The notes under the pieces were generated by a model. It did no database searches and was not told where the DNA came from. It saw only the letters and a list, made by a program, of their open reading frames with translations. The position numbers were made by a program, and so were the translations under genes. Shown here in pieces: positions 20,918 to 30,032 of a stretch of 46,877 bases of DNA (position 1 is its first letter; each line of letters opens with the position of its first letter). The stretch comes from Candidatus Latescibacterota bacterium. Lineage in GTDB: Bacteria; Latescibacterota; UBA2968. The stretch spans positions 1 through 46,877 of the forward strand of contig JAJEDY010000015.1 in assembly GCA_022821275.1 (NCBI GenBank), in the 5' to 3' direction.

Positions 20918-22069
20918 ATGAAAGTCGCCTACTTCGACTGCTTTGCTGGCATCAGCGGCGACATGACCCTCGGCGCACTCGTCGATGTGGGCCTGTCTTT
21001 TGCCGCCCTGAAATCCGAACTCGACAAACTCAGCGTACGCGAATTCACCCTCTCCAAGCGTCGTGTGGAAAAACACGGCATTGCCGGCACCAAAATAGAC
21101 GTCAACGCTCGGGAAGGCCATGTCCACCGGCACCTGAAAGACGTACTTGAAATCATCAACAGCAGTTCGATATCGGCCTCTGCAAAAGAAAAAGCCGGTC
21201 GCGTCTTTCAAAAACTCGCCGAAGCAGAAGCAAAAATCCACGGCACCACCATTGAAGCAGTACACTTCCACGAAGTGGGCGCAGTAGATGCCATCGTCGA
21301 TGTCGTCGGTGCCATCGTCGGCCTCGAACTCCTCGGAATTGAAGCCATCTATGCCTCCAAATTCCGATTTGGATCGGGCCACACGCGGGGCGCACACGGG
21401 GCAATGCCCGTCCCTGTTCCCGCAGTCGTAGAAATGACAAAAGGCTTTCCATCCGAACGCACAGATATCCCGTATGAACTCGTCACGCCCACCGGTGCAG
21501 CCCTCCTCACGGCACTCGCCTCTAATATTGGCGAAACCATTCAGCTACGCACAGAAAGCACGGGTTATGGCGCCGGTACGCGCGACGTCGAACAGGTACC
21601 CAACCTCCTCCGCGTTGAAATCGGCGAACTCGTCACCGATACCCAAACTGATACCCCCGTTCTGCTCGAAACAAATATCGATGACATGACCCCTGAAATT
21701 TACGGCTACCTCATCGACCGCCTGCTCGAAGCCGGTGCTCGCGATGCCTTCCTCACCCCCGTCATCATGAAAAAAGGCCGCCCAGGCATTCAACTCACCG
21801 TCCTGGCCGACCCCAACAAAGAAACCGAACTCACCGAACTCATCTTCTCAGAAACCACCACCCTCGGCATCCGCCGCCTGCCCGTTCAGCGCCACGTCCT
21901 CGAACGCCGCACAGACACCGTCCAGACCCCTTACGGTCCCGTCCGCGTCAAAATCGCCGACATCGGCGGCAAACAGCGCATCACCCCCGAATACGACGAC
22001 TGCGCCCGCATTGCACGCGAAAAACAGGTCCCAATCCTCGACGTTTACAAGGCTGTAGATAACCAATAA
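20918..22069 (+). CDS. larC: Nickel pincer cofactor biosynthesis protein LarC
   Basis: LarC inserts nickel into pyridinium-3,5-bisthiocarboxylate mononucleotide, the last step in making the nickel-pincer cofactor of lactate racemase and related enzymes. The start MKVAYFDCFAGISGDM is diagnostic. VHFHEVGAVDAIVDVVGA and a GSGHTRGAHG segment follow, and the C-terminal domain has NIDDMTPEIYGYL. In Lactiplantibacillus the two halves are joined by programmed frameshifting; here 383 residues are read in one frame. No larA, larB or larE is in the window. AGGG lies 7 bases before the ATG. Confidence 0.93.
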   Translation: MKVAYFDCFAGISGDMTLGALVDVGLSFAALKSELDKLSVREFTLSKRRVEKHGIAGTKIDVNAREGHVHRHLKDVLEIINSSSISASAKEKAGRVFQKLAEAEAKIHGTTIEAVHFHEVGAVDAIVDVVGAIVGLELLGIEAIYASKFRFGSGHTRGAHGAMPVPVPAVVEMTKGFPSERTDIPYELVTPTGAALLTALASNIGETIQLRTESTGYGAGTRDVEQVPNLLRVEIGELVTDTQTDTPVLLETNIDDMTPEIYGYLIDRLLEAGARDAFLTPVIMKKGRPGIQLTVLADPNKETELTELIFSETTTLGIRRLPVQRHVLERRTDTVQTPYGPVRVKIADIGGKQRITPEYDDCARIAREKQVPILDVYKAVDNQ

Positions 22070-22079
22070 CCCTCCCCCG

Positions 22080-22107
22080 GTCTCTCCCCGTACAGGGAAG
22101 GGGAGAC
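22080..22107. terminator. Hairpin between convergent genes
   Basis: GTCTCTCC (22080-22087) pairs with GGGGAGAC (22100-22107), with one G-T wobble. It lies between the larC stop and the 3' end of the convergent gene. There is no T run, so it may be a stem-loop spacer rather than a true terminator. Confidence 0.35.
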
Positions 22108-22127
22108 ATACTCTCCTCTTCCCCGTA

Positions 22128-23156
22128 CTACCCCTCCTGAAGATCTCTCCTCACAGCCCGTAGAACTTCATAGTGCCACTCATACATAGCGTCTTCATCA
22201 ATAGTACGAAATGCCTGGGGATCAAATATTAGTTGATCGTCCTCAAATTTAAAAATCGGATAGAATGGATCTCCTCCAGGAACGCCAGAACCCGTCCTCA
22301 CCTGCCATTCGTCTTTCGATATAGATCCCTCTTTCGCCAGCAATTTTAATTTCTCATAACTCGTCTTTTGCATCATATGAACAGGCAGGTGTGGATAGTA
22401 ATTTTCAACGATATACCTGTCTATCTCCTTCCACAAATTCGCGATTACAACTTGCCGAGACTTCAAACTCTCGATAGTCAAATCCCCCGTACTCATCGCA
22501 GCCTGTAGGCGATCCTCCCAATTCTCTGGCATCCACCGAAGACTGCGGCTCAAATGCAGCAACCACTTCTCATGTGGAACATACTCCCGGTTGGCTACAA
22601 ACAGTGCTTGAACCAGCGCCGTCACAGCCTGATTGAATACATGGTGCCCCTGTAGAACATCTCCACGATGAATCCAAATATCGCCCGCGAGCCGGAAATA
22701 CCACCAGCAACTCATCAGCAAATTCTCCGCCTTATCTGGCTCAGGACGCTCAGCCAGTTTCTCAGCAAAAAGCGAATGGAGAAGATCCTCAGGATCAAAC
22801 AGGATCTCCGCATACGATACATCCCACAGCTCAGTATCATCCCAATCGCGCGCTTCTTCAGCCGTAAAATCTACATACTTGACATCATAGAGTTGACCCG
22901 CCAATTTGGTAATTCCAACAGCAATCGGAGGCTTACCCAATTTCCAATCCCTGAAGGCTTCTGAAGTCAAATAGATGGTTATATCAATCTCTGAGAGATG
23001 ATCAGCATAACCCCTTGAAAGACCACCATTCAAAGTTAATCCTACGACACCGGGCAATGCTTCAAACTCCGGCAACATTTTTTCCAAATGATGTCGGAGC
23101 GTAGCGATTGTGTTCTCAGACTCAACTTGCACATAGGGACGACTCATTCTATTCAT
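22128..23156 (-). CDS. Nucleotidyltransferase-fold protein
   Basis: Residues about 35-70 carry a nucleotidyltransferase (DNA polymerase beta-like) signature: LNGGLSRGYADHLSEIDITIYL gives the Gly-Gly/Arg turn and the Ser...Asp strand. The second half is helical (LLMSCWWYFRLAGDIWIHRGD, then VFNQAVTALVQALF), as in DUF4037 or aminoglycoside-adenylyltransferase-like proteins. The substrate is not predictable. The start at 23156 has AAAGG very close to it; Met4 is an alternative with better spacing. It faces the first DUF433 gene back to back. Confidence 0.65.
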   Translation of the reverse strand: MNRMSRPYVQVESENTIATLRHHLEKMLPEFEALPGVVGLTLNGGLSRGYADHLSEIDITIYLTSEAFRDWKLGKPPIAVGITKLAGQLYDVKYVDFTAEEARDWDDTELWDVSYAEILFDPEDLLHSLFAEKLAERPEPDKAENLLMSCWWYFRLAGDIWIHRGDVLQGHHVFNQAVTALVQALFVANREYVPHEKWLLHLSRSLRWMPENWEDRLQAAMSTGDLTIESLKSRQVVIANLWKEIDRYIVENYYPHLPVHMMQKTSYEKLKLLAKEGSISKDEWQVRTGSGVPGGDPFYPIFKFEDDQLIFDPQAFRTIDEDAMYEWHYEVLRAVRRDLQEG

Positions 23157-23175
23157 AACCTTTGTTGAAATGCGG

Positions 23176-23202
23176 TTGACAAACTCTCATCGTTGCTACA
23201 CT
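23176..23202 (+). promoter_or_regulatory. Weak candidate promoter of the first DUF433/DUF5615 pair
   Basis: TTGACA at 23176-23181 is a perfect -35 box. The best -10, TACACT at 23197-23202, is only 15 bp away, which is short, so the assignment is tentative. It lies about 50 bases upstream of the GTG start. Confidence 0.25.
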
Positions 23203-23250
23203 TTTATTTTGGTAAATCGTTTTGATACCGGATATATAAGGAGATAGCGC

Positions 23251-23481
23251 GTGGAAAAGTTCACGAGAATTACTTTCGATCCCGCTGTCATGGGCGGCAA
23301 AGCGTGTATTCGGGGCCTGCGGGTGACGGTCGGAACTGTCGTGGGGCTACTGGCGGCTGGTCGCTCACATGAGGAAATCCTGAAAGCCTATCCTTATCTC
23401 GAGCGTGAAGATATTGATCATGCTCTGGCCTATGCAGCCTGGCGAGTCGAAGAACGGGAAGTCGCACTGGTCACTCCATGA
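23251..23481 (+). CDS. DUF433 antitoxin-like protein
   Basis: Seventy-six residues with the DUF433 (VapB-like helix-turn-helix) pattern: ITFDPAVMGGKACIRGLRVTV, then a helical DNA-binding part ending DIDHALAYAAW. The family is regularly found directly upstream of DUF5615 PIN-like proteins and is predicted to be the antitoxin. The start codon is GTG with AAGGAGA eight bases upstream. The stop overlaps the next start in an ATGA junction, so translation is coupled. Confidence 0.85.
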   Translation: MEKFTRITFDPAVMGGKACIRGLRVTVGTVVGLLAAGRSHEEILKAYPYLEREDIDHALAYAAWRVEEREVALVTP

Positions 23482-23846
23482 GTGTGAAGCTATTGATCGA
23501 CATGAATCTGTCACCCGATTGGGTGCCCGTTCTGAAGCGCCATGGATGGTCGGCAGTCCATTGGTCCACAATAGGGGACCCGCGAGAGAGTGACCGGGTA
23601 ATTATGGATTGGGCACTAAGGCATGAATACATCGTGTTTACCCACGATCTGGATTTCGGCACCATGCTGGCTCTGTCTCACGCTACCGGTCCAAGTGTGC
23701 TTCAGGTTCGCGCGCGAGATATATTGCCGGAGCATCTGGAAAATATCGTAATCACTGCTCTCAGACAGCACGATGATGATCTGGCTTCTGGATCCCTAAT
23801 TGTTGTAGATGAGAACAGAACGCGAGTCCGCATTTTACCAATATGA
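23478..23846 (+). CDS. DUF5615 PIN-like toxin candidate
   Basis: The 122 residues match the PIN-like (Mut7-C/DUF5615) fold. LLIDMNLSPDW holds the first acidic residue, RESDRVIMDWAL the second, and VFTHDLDFGTML the third Asp pair. Such proteins are predicted ribonucleases paired with DUF433 antitoxins; activity has rarely been tested, so the toxin role is inference. The gene overlaps the DUF433 gene by 4 bp. Confidence 0.85.
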   Translation: MSVKLLIDMNLSPDWVPVLKRHGWSAVHWSTIGDPRESDRVIMDWALRHEYIVFTHDLDFGTMLALSHATGPSVLQVRARDILPEHLENIVITALRQHDDDLASGSLIVVDENRTRVRILPI

Positions 23847-23858
23847 ATATGAGGTATT

Positions 23859-24029
23859 ACTATCGTCAGTTTGTGCCTGTCCCAATTCACCCGCAGTCAC
23901 AACATCATGCCCAAGGTCTTTGAGAAATTGCGCTGTAATCGAATAGGCATCGTGATCGGGAAATACCTCATCTCGCCTCGGAAAAATGAATTTGGGGATC
24001 AACCGCAATCCTCCCTCTATAATTTCCAT
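23859..24029 (-). pseudogene. Decayed DUF5615 toxin remnant
   Basis: On the minus strand a short frame contains SITAQFLKDLGHDVVTAGELGQ followed by AQTDDS, the N-terminal third typical of another DUF5615 subtype. Homology ends at about 23859, where the frame runs into antisense of the intact toxin gene. No proper start codon and no catalytic core remain. It lies between the two complete DUF433/DUF5615 pairs, in line with the minus-strand pair. Confidence 0.45.
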
Positions 24030-24113
24030 TGTCCATATCGCTTAGACTCCAATTTGCTTCTAAAACTGCTATTCAGCCCCCGATTCTTCCAAGCCCCTGT
24101 GAGTGGAACGGCT

Positions 24114-24452
24114 TCACTGATGTCGTATCTGAATCGTCCAGATTCCAGGTGGCAAGCTATCCCAGGCCATAACACTGCTGGCGACAAACTCAGCTTCCAC
24201 TGTGTCCGGCACATCGCTATGGATGCGGAACAAGATGACGCCATGAGGAGCGGACATACCATCACGATGCACAAGGTCTCCAAAGTCCTTATCATAAGTT
24301 ATCAGCGCACGTCTTTCCCGCGTTGCCAATTCCAGCAGGTTGGGGTCTGCTTCACCCCGGTCAGTTTCCATCGCCCATCGCACATCATGACCTGCAGCAC
24401 GTAGCCGGATGACAACCTGATCCAGTATGTTTTCATCAGCCAGTATTCTCAT
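24114..24452 (-). CDS. DUF5615 PIN-like toxin candidate, second pair
   Basis: The 112 residues begin MRILADENILDQVV, the classic DUF5615 start with the first acidic pair. They continue with LLELATRERRALITYDKDFGDLV, carrying the second acidic motif. Predicted PIN-like nuclease. Its ATG follows directly on the TAG stop of the DUF433 gene without a spacer. It is only distantly similar to the toxin at 23478, so the two pairs look independently acquired rather than duplicated. Confidence 0.87.
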   Translation of the reverse strand: MRILADENILDQVVIRLRAAGHDVRWAMETDRGEADPNLLELATRERRALITYDKDFGDLVHRDGMSAPHGVILFRIHSDVPDTVEAEFVASSVMAWDSLPPGIWTIQIRHQ

Positions 24453-24728
24453 CTATCGTTTGCCATCCATAATCGCGTCAATATCTTCCCAGGTCACATT
24501 GGATAGCTTTGCACCAGTGGCGGCGTACTCCCGACAAGCCTGGATATCTTTCAGTGTAATATGCGAATACCTGCGAATGATATCGGCTTCGCTGCGCCCC
24601 CCGTCCAGCAATTCCATGACCAGTTCCACTGAAATCCGAGTGCCTTTTATTGTTGGTTTTCCTGCCAGAATCAACGGATCAGTGACAATGCGATCTTGCC
24701 AGATTGGATTCTTTTCTGTTTCGGCCAT
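24453..24728 (-). CDS. DUF433 antitoxin-like protein, second pair
   Basis: From the ATG at 24728 (AAGGAG seven bases upstream; the longer frame to 24767 is unnecessary) the protein has 91 residues. WQDRIVTDPLILAGKPTIKGTRISVELV is the DUF433 hallmark, followed by the helix pair DIIRRYSHITLKDIQACREYAATG. It is predicted to bind the adjacent DUF5615 protein and to autoregulate. Confidence 0.87.
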   Translation of the reverse strand: MAETEKNPIWQDRIVTDPLILAGKPTIKGTRISVELVMELLDGGRSEADIIRRYSHITLKDIQACREYAATGAKLSNVTWEDIDAIMDGKR

Positions 24729-24957
24729 AGCATGTCTCCTTTGACCAATTTTTAAAACCTTACACACTGATACTTACTCTTGCCATAAACCTGCCGCGAT
24801 TCTCCACAATATATCCGAAAGCCAAAAGAGTGTCAACGAACCCTGAGTCATAAATATAAACAGCCTTTTTCCCACGATACAATAGACGGTTGCGAGAACC
24901 GAATTCACCTGCTATTTTACCAGAGCACTCTATGGAACTAAAACAACGGAGGACATA

Positions 24958-27240
24958 ATGAGACTCTGGTATAACGAACCAGCGGAAGATTGGAATCGCG
25001 CCTTACCCGTGGGTGGCGGAAAACTCGGCGCCATGGTATTTGGCGGGGTAAGCAATGAACGCATACAAATGAACGAAGACTCGATCTGGGCGGGACCACC
25101 CGTACCCAAATCACCACCGGGCGCGCCACAGGTCGTCGCACGCGCGCGTCAACTGCTCTTCGAGGGAAAATACACCGAAGCGCAGGACCTCGTGCAAGAA
25201 GGCGTCATGGGAGAACGCATTGCACCGCGCAGCTATCAAACATTAGGCGACTTATTCATCGAGCAAAGCGGCATGGAACAACACACCGATTACCGCCGCG
25301 AACTCTCGCTAAACTCTGCAATCGCCACAACGCGATGGGTCACAAATGGCGTCGCATATCATCGAGAAGTATTTGCCACCGCAATTGACCGGGCAATCAT
25401 CTGTCGCATCGCATCGGACAAAGCAGGCGCAATATCGTGTCGGATATCCTTTCACCGGGAAGAAAACGCACAGTGGTCGGGCATATCTGAAAACACACTC
25501 CTCATAACCGGACGCGCGGGACACGGGGAAACCCATCCCGGCGTAAAATTTTCTGCGGGCATCAAAGCAATTGCCGAAAACGGGCGCGTACAGTGTACCG
25601 ACGACACCCTCATCGTCGAAAATGCGGACGCAGTCACTATCGTCGTCTGCGCCGACACAGACTACAACTTTGACGACCCCTACACGCCCCTGACACACGA
25701 CCTGAAAGCCTCCGTAATATCCACAATCGATAGTGCGCGTCCATATCCCCGCGTAAAACGCGAACATACCCGCGACCACAGCACCTACTTTGACCGATGC
25801 GCCTTCTCCCTCGGAGAAGACAAAAATAACCACATCCCCACAGACCGCCGCCTCGCCGAATTCGAACACACATCGGACCCCGCGCTCGTCGCACTCTACT
25901 TCAATTTCGGACGCTACCTCACCATCTGTTGCTCGCGCCCGGGCAGTTTATGCGCCAACCTGCAGGGCATCTGGAACCAGGAATACGAAGCCCCGTGGAA
26001 CAGCGACTACCACATCAACATCAATATCCAGATGATATACTGGCTCTGTGAACTCGTAGGCTTGCCCGAATGCCATGAACCGTATTTGGAATTTTCAAAC
26101 GCCCTGCGCCAAACAGCGCGCCAAACAGCAAAAGAAGTCTATGGCTGTCGCGGAACCGCGGCGCATCACACAACAGATGCGTGGCGATTCACCGACCCAT
26201 TGGGAAAGGTACAATACGGCATGTGGCCCATGGGCTGTGGATGGAACAGCAGGCACTTTATGGAACATTGGGATTTTAACGGCTCAGAAACATTTCTGCG
26301 CGACTCAGCCTGGCCAGTTGTGCGAGATGCCGCCCTATTTTACCTCGACTGGTTGGTAGAAGATCCAAAAACCGGCAAACTCGTATCCGGTCCCTCCTCT
26401 TCACCAGAAAACCGCTTCCTCGCGCCGAACACACAGGACGTATGCAACCTCGTCATGGGACCGAGCATGGACCAGCAGATCATCTGGGAAACATTTACAA
26501 ATTGTCTGCGCTGTGCCGAGATCCTATCTCTCGACGACCCCATTATCGACGACATAAAAAGCGCACTATCCCGTCTCGCAGAACCGCAAATCGGCACTGA
26601 TGGACGCCTGATGGAATGGACGGAAGAATTTGAAGAACCAGAACCGGGGCACCGGCATATTTCACACATCTACGGCGTGTATCCCGGCTTCCAACTCGTC
26701 GATCAACCCGATTTTCTATCTGCCACGCGCAAAAGCATTGAACACCGCCTCGCGCATGGCGGCGGACACACGGGCTGGAGCAGAGCCTGGCTGATCAACG
26801 TGTGGGCGCGCCTCAAAGACGCGGATCGCGCCTGGGAAGACGTGCGACAACTACTCATACGCTCGACACTGCCCAACCTATTCGACAACCATCCCCCATT
26901 TCAGATGGACGGCAACATGGGTGGTGCCGCAGGCATAGTGGAAATGATATTGCAAAGCCATCATCAGGCTATTGAATTATTTCCCGCACTGCCAGACGCA
27001 TGGGCAGAAGGCAACGCAAAAGGACTGCGGGCAAGGGGTGGATTTGTCGTAGATTTACAGTGGAAAAACGGAGAAAAATCCGCGCACATAACATCCCTAT
27101 TGGGCAAACCCATCCGCATGCTATACAATGGATCTATGCGCGCCATCGATGATGACCGGACGGTCATCGCAGAAGGCCGGGGTGAAATCGCGTTCCAAAC
27201 CGAAAAAGACAAAAGCTACCATATTGCGCTCGGGTCATAG
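24958..27240 (+). CDS. Glycoside hydrolase family 95 protein (alpha-L-fucosidase-like)
   Basis: GH95 enzymes are inverting 1,2-alpha-L-fucosidases or alpha-galactosidases. The N-terminal domain starts [24 protein letters not shown] with [10 protein letters not shown]. The catalytic (alpha/alpha)6 barrel has [26 protein letters not shown], holding the paired Asn residues that activate water, and a conserved [10 protein letters not shown] segment. The tail is [18 protein letters not shown]. The 760 residues are full length, but no signal peptide is present, so it probably acts in the cytoplasm on imported oligosaccharides. GGAGG precedes the ATG. It stands alone and is not in an operon with the sulfatase/lyase locus. 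Confidence 0.92.
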   Translation: MRLWYNEPAEDWNRALPVGGGKLGAMVFGGVSNERIQMNEDSIWAGPPVPKSPPGAPQVVARARQLLFEGKYTEAQDLVQEGVMGERIAPRSYQTLGDLFIEQSGMEQHTDYRRELSLNSAIATTRWVTNGVAYHREVFATAIDRAIICRIASDKAGAISCRISFHREENAQWSGISENTLLITGRAGHGETHPGVKFSAGIKAIAENGRVQCTDDTLIVENADAVTIVVCADTDYNFDDPYTPLTHDLKASVISTIDSARPYPRVKREHTRDHSTYFDRCAFSLGEDKNNHIPTDRRLAEFEHTSDPALVALYFNFGRYLTICCSRPGSLCANLQGIWNQEYEAPWNSDYHININIQMIYWLCELVGLPECHEPYLEFSNALRQTARQTAKEVYGCRGTAAHHTTDAWRFTDPLGKVQYGMWPMGCGWNSRHFMEHWDFNGSETFLRDSAWPVVRDAALFYLDWLVEDPKTGKLVSGPSSSPENRFLAPNTQDVCNLVMGPSMDQQIIWETFTNCLRCAEILSLDDPIIDDIKSALSRLAEPQIGTDGRLMEWTEEFEEPEPGHRHISHIYGVYPGFQLVDQPDFLSATRKSIEHRLAHGGGHTGWSRAWLINVWARLKDADRAWEDVRQLLIRSTLPNLFDNHPPFQMDGNMGGAAGIVEMILQSHHQAIELFPALPDAWAEGNAKGLRARGGFVVDLQWKNGEKSAHITSLLGKPIRMLYNGSMRAIDDDRTVIAEGRGEIAFQTEKDKSYHIALGS

Positions 27241-27277
27241 CGCAGCCACAATACGACGACAGTAATGACAAAACCTT

Positions 27278-27330
27278 CTGGATTACTGGCGTTGTGCTGC
27301 GCGTGGCGGCTAACACCCTGCCGCAATGAC
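27278..27330. repeat. Diverged copy of the CTGGAT...GCCGC(G/A)ATGAC repeat
   Basis: It begins ctggattactggc and ends ctgccgcaatgac, matching the ends of the copies at 963, 19175 and 36921 with several changes. It lies between the GH95 gene and the convergent CoA-transferase genes. Confidence 0.45.
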
Positions 27331-27355
27331 GGCTTTGTTGATGAAATTGTTGGCA

Positions 27356-28117
27356 TCATCTCCCAATAATCAAACCATCGGGATCGACCTCATCGCGCAA
27401 AATGCACAACTCTTCTTCTGAGGGCGGCACAGTCTCTGCGACATTAGCCACCTGACCCAACTCAAACCCGGTATTTCTCTGCACCTCCTCAAACGTCTCG
27501 CCGGGGTGCAAACTCTCGACCTGCATGCGGCATGTATCTTCATCAAAACTCATCACAGCCAGATCCGTAATCACGCGATAAGGTCCCCCACCGCTGGGTA
27601 ACCCCGCAGCCTCGCGCGCCCCCGGTCCAGTCAGAAAACCGGGCGTCGTCAAAAAATCGACCTCTTCCACAAACCGACGGCGATCGTGTTGTGTAATAAT
27701 CAATGTGCGCCAGCAAAAACTCGCAAAATCATTGGCACCCCCGCTACCCGGAAAACGCACACGAGGTTCTTTGTAATCGCCAATAACCGTAGAATTTAAA
27801 TTTCCATACGCATCGATCTGAGCACCGCCCAAAAACGCGTAATCCATCACACCCCGCTGACACGCCTCCATAATATCACACATACTCGTCGCCATAAGTG
27901 CCCGATGTGTCGTGCGCGAATCACCCACAGAAATAGGCATCGCGGGCAACATCGGCGCCAACCCACCCGCTTCAAAAGCCACCAAAAGTCCCGGCGCATG
28001 CGTCTTTTGCGCCAGCATCGCCGCAGCACACGGCGCCCCCGTACCCACCCCAACGGTCGCCCCATCCTCCAGCAACCGGGACGCCACACAAATCATAAGT
28101 TCCATAGCATTGTACAT
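27356..28117 (-). CDS. CoA-transferase, beta subunit
   Basis: This is the second subunit of a two-subunit family I CoA-transferase-like enzyme. It shows GATVGVGTGAPCAAAMLA near the N-terminus, FEAGGLAP, GGAQIDAYGNLNSTVIGDY, and the GSGGANDFAS glycine loop that closes the CoA site. It resembles GctB/IpdB-type subunits; some of these are hydrolases acting on ring-opened CoA esters rather than true transferases. A Glu is present at FEAGG, compatible with either. AAGG lies 9 bases upstream of the ATG, and the gene follows the alpha-subunit gene by 11 bp. Confidence 0.85.
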   Translation of the reverse strand: MYNAMELMICVASRLLEDGATVGVGTGAPCAAAMLAQKTHAPGLLVAFEAGGLAPMLPAMPISVGDSRTTHRALMATSMCDIMEACQRGVMDYAFLGGAQIDAYGNLNSTVIGDYKEPRVRFPGSGGANDFASFCWRTLIITQHDRRRFVEEVDFLTTPGFLTGPGAREAAGLPSGGGPYRVITDLAVMSFDEDTCRMQVESLHPGETFEEVQRNTGFELGQVANVAETVPPSEEELCILRDEVDPDGLIIGR

Positions 28118-28128
28118 AGCGTCAACCT

Positions 28129-29121
28129 TCAGTTATTCTCCAACCTCCGCAACTCTGCCAACCGCTCTTCTCCGCCACAAATCTCCAGATAACTCTCAAA
28201 ACAATCGACACCATACAAATACTTATCCAGAAACACGCGATATGCCGCCACATCTTGCTCAGCGTCCAACCACGCCTTGAGATGCACCTCATCTGAAAAA
28301 TACTCCCCAGCCATATTGCCGGGATACGATCCATACGGCACATGACACACCGCATCAACACAAAAAGCCGGAATCGCGGTCGCATTTGGATCGCTGCGAA
28401 TCTCATCTGTACTCACAATGCGCTCCGCACTCACAATCACACGTTTGGATGCACGCGACAAATCCCAATCCGCCACCGTAATGCCCCGAATGCGACAATT
28501 CCCGAACAAATCACTCTCGTGCACATGAATAAGCGCCACATCGGGATACAGAGCGGGCACAACCGTCAGCGATTTGCCAGTAAAAGGACACGCGATCTTC
28601 TTAGCCGCACTCTCTCTAAACGTATCCGTCCCCAGCATACTGCGAACAGGCACAAAAGGCACCCCCGTCGCCGCTGCCCGAAACCGACATGCCAGCGCGT
28701 AATTTGTCCACTCACACACCTCGACCTCTCCGCTCTCCATCAACCGCCGCGCCTGCGCCGACAACCCGCGCGCTTCCAACCCTAAAATATATGCCGCATC
28801 CAACCGCGAAAAAATCAGCTTCCCCGTGCGCGTACCCGCCGCCAAAATCTGAAAATCGTGCGTCGTCGTATGACCGGCAAACCCCAGATCCGTCCGCTCC
28901 TGCCGCACAACCTCGTGCAAAAGCGCCGTCGCAATCCTGTTCCCACCAAAACCGCCAGAAGCCAAATAATCCCCATCGTGTACAAACCGGGCAACAGCAT
29001 CAGGCACAGACATCAGCTTATCTGTCAACGCACCCTTCTTCTCTCGAAAAAACGCCCGTGCAACATCTGGATCGGGATCTGTAAACAGCGGTCCACGGCC
29101 TGTATTTTCAGAACTCGTCAT
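28129..29121 (-). CDS. CoA-transferase, alpha subunit
   Basis: The 330-residue alpha subunit has DAVARFVHDGDYLASGGFGGNRIATALLHE, the typical CoA-binding start. It also has TDTFRESAAKKIACPFTGKSL and DVALIHVHESDLFGNCRI, followed by VIVSAERIVSTDEI. It pairs with the downstream beta subunit. The substrate is unknown. The neighbouring SDR gene, about 100 bp upstream on the same strand, may belong to the same pathway, but two palindromic repeats lie between them. Confidence 0.87.
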   Translation of the reverse strand: MTSSENTGRGPLFTDPDPDVARAFFREKKGALTDKLMSVPDAVARFVHDGDYLASGGFGGNRIATALLHEVVRQERTDLGFAGHTTTHDFQILAAGTRTGKLIFSRLDAAYILGLEARGLSAQARRLMESGEVEVCEWTNYALACRFRAAATGVPFVPVRSMLGTDTFRESAAKKIACPFTGKSLTVVPALYPDVALIHVHESDLFGNCRIRGITVADWDLSRASKRVIVSAERIVSTDEIRSDPNATAIPAFCVDAVCHVPYGSYPGNMAGEYFSDEVHLKAWLDAEQDVAAYRVFLDKYLYGVDCFESYLEICGGEERLAELRRLENN

Positions 29122-29144
29122 AGTAATTTGCCCTTAGCGATGAC

Positions 29145-29222
29145 GGGCGAGGCATGCCTCGCCCCTACACATCTGCGCCATCTGCGGATTCCAACGGCGG
29201 GCGAAAAATTTTTCGCCCCTAC
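29145..29222. repeat. Two palindromic repeats of the GGGCGA...TCGCCCCTAC family
   Basis: Units at 29145-29168 (identical to 210-233) and 29199-29222 (core GGGCGAAAAA / TTTTTCGCCC). The first is preceded by gcgatgac, again joined to the tail of the other repeat family. They lie between the SDR gene and the CoA-transferase operon. Confidence 0.75.
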
Positions 29223-29247
29223 CGTTTCATCCTTCACACTTCTCACT

Positions 29248-30018
29248 TCAAAGCGCTGTCCAGCCGCCATCCACCAGCAGCGTATGCCCCGTAATAAGAT
29301 CGGCAGCCGGACTCGCCAAAAACACCACCGCACCCACCACATCTTCGGGCTGTCCCACGCGCCCCAGAGGAATGCGAGAAAGCAAATCCTCGCGCAACGC
29401 CTCATTATCAAACGTCGATTGTGTCAACGGCGTCAAAATAAACGTCGGACCCACGGCATTCACCGTAATTTGATAAGGCGCCCACTCCACAGCCAACACA
29501 CGCGTCAAATTCACCACACCGGCCTTACTCGAACAATAAGCCGCCCGCTTGTAATAGCCCACCACCCCATTTTGCGACGCAATATTCACAATTTTGCCAC
29601 CACCCGTCTCAATCATCGACCGCGCCACGCGCTGCGACATAAAAAACAACCCCTTCAAATTCACATCCAGCACCCCATCCCAATCTGCCTCTGTCACCTC
29701 AAGTGCGTCCCGGGGAATATTCACACCCGCATTATTCACCAGAATATCGACCCGGCCATACATATCGATAACCCGGCTCACCGCCGCATCAATACTCTCC
29801 TGATCCGGCAATTCCAAAGCCACTGACAATGCCCGATGCCCCAAATCTTCAATCGCCTCGCACACCTCATCCAACATACCGATCTTCTTCGGCACCTCAC
29901 ACACCGCCACATCTGCACCCACCTCAGCCACCGCAATCGCAATCGCCCGTCCAATACCCGAACCCGCACCCGTCACCAGCACCACCTGATCATCCAATCG
30001 CATACTGGGCAAAACCAT
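29248..30018 (-). CDS. Short-chain dehydrogenase/reductase
   Basis: This is a classical SDR of about 256 residues. The NAD(P)-binding motif is TGAGSGIG, NNAG is present, the catalytic Ser lies in NIASQNG, and the Tyr-Lys pair is YCSSK. The C-terminal GHTLLVDGGW is also there. There is no basic residue right after the TGAGSGIG strand and CEVP follows, which slightly favours NAD over NADP. The ATG at 30018 has AAGGAG upstream; the extension to a GTG at 30036 would place the ribosome site inside the gene. Substrate unknown. Confidence 0.92.
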   Translation of the reverse strand: MVLPSMRLDDQVVLVTGAGSGIGRAIAIAVAEVGADVAVCEVPKKIGMLDEVCEAIEDLGHRALSVALELPDQESIDAAVSRVIDMYGRVDILVNNAGVNIPRDALEVTEADWDGVLDVNLKGLFFMSQRVARSMIETGGGKIVNIASQNGVVGYYKRAAYCSSKAGVVNLTRVLAVEWAPYQITVNAVGPTFILTPLTQSTFDNEALREDLLSRIPLGRVGQPEDVVGAVVFLASPAADLITGHTLLVDGGWTAL

Positions 30019-30032
30019 CGCGCCCTCTCCTT

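Noticed and set aside
28858-29826. Plus-strand open frame of 322 codons over the CoA-transferase, repeats and SDR
   Set aside because: It crosses two genes and two palindromic repeats on the other strand and shows no domain, so it is chance coding.
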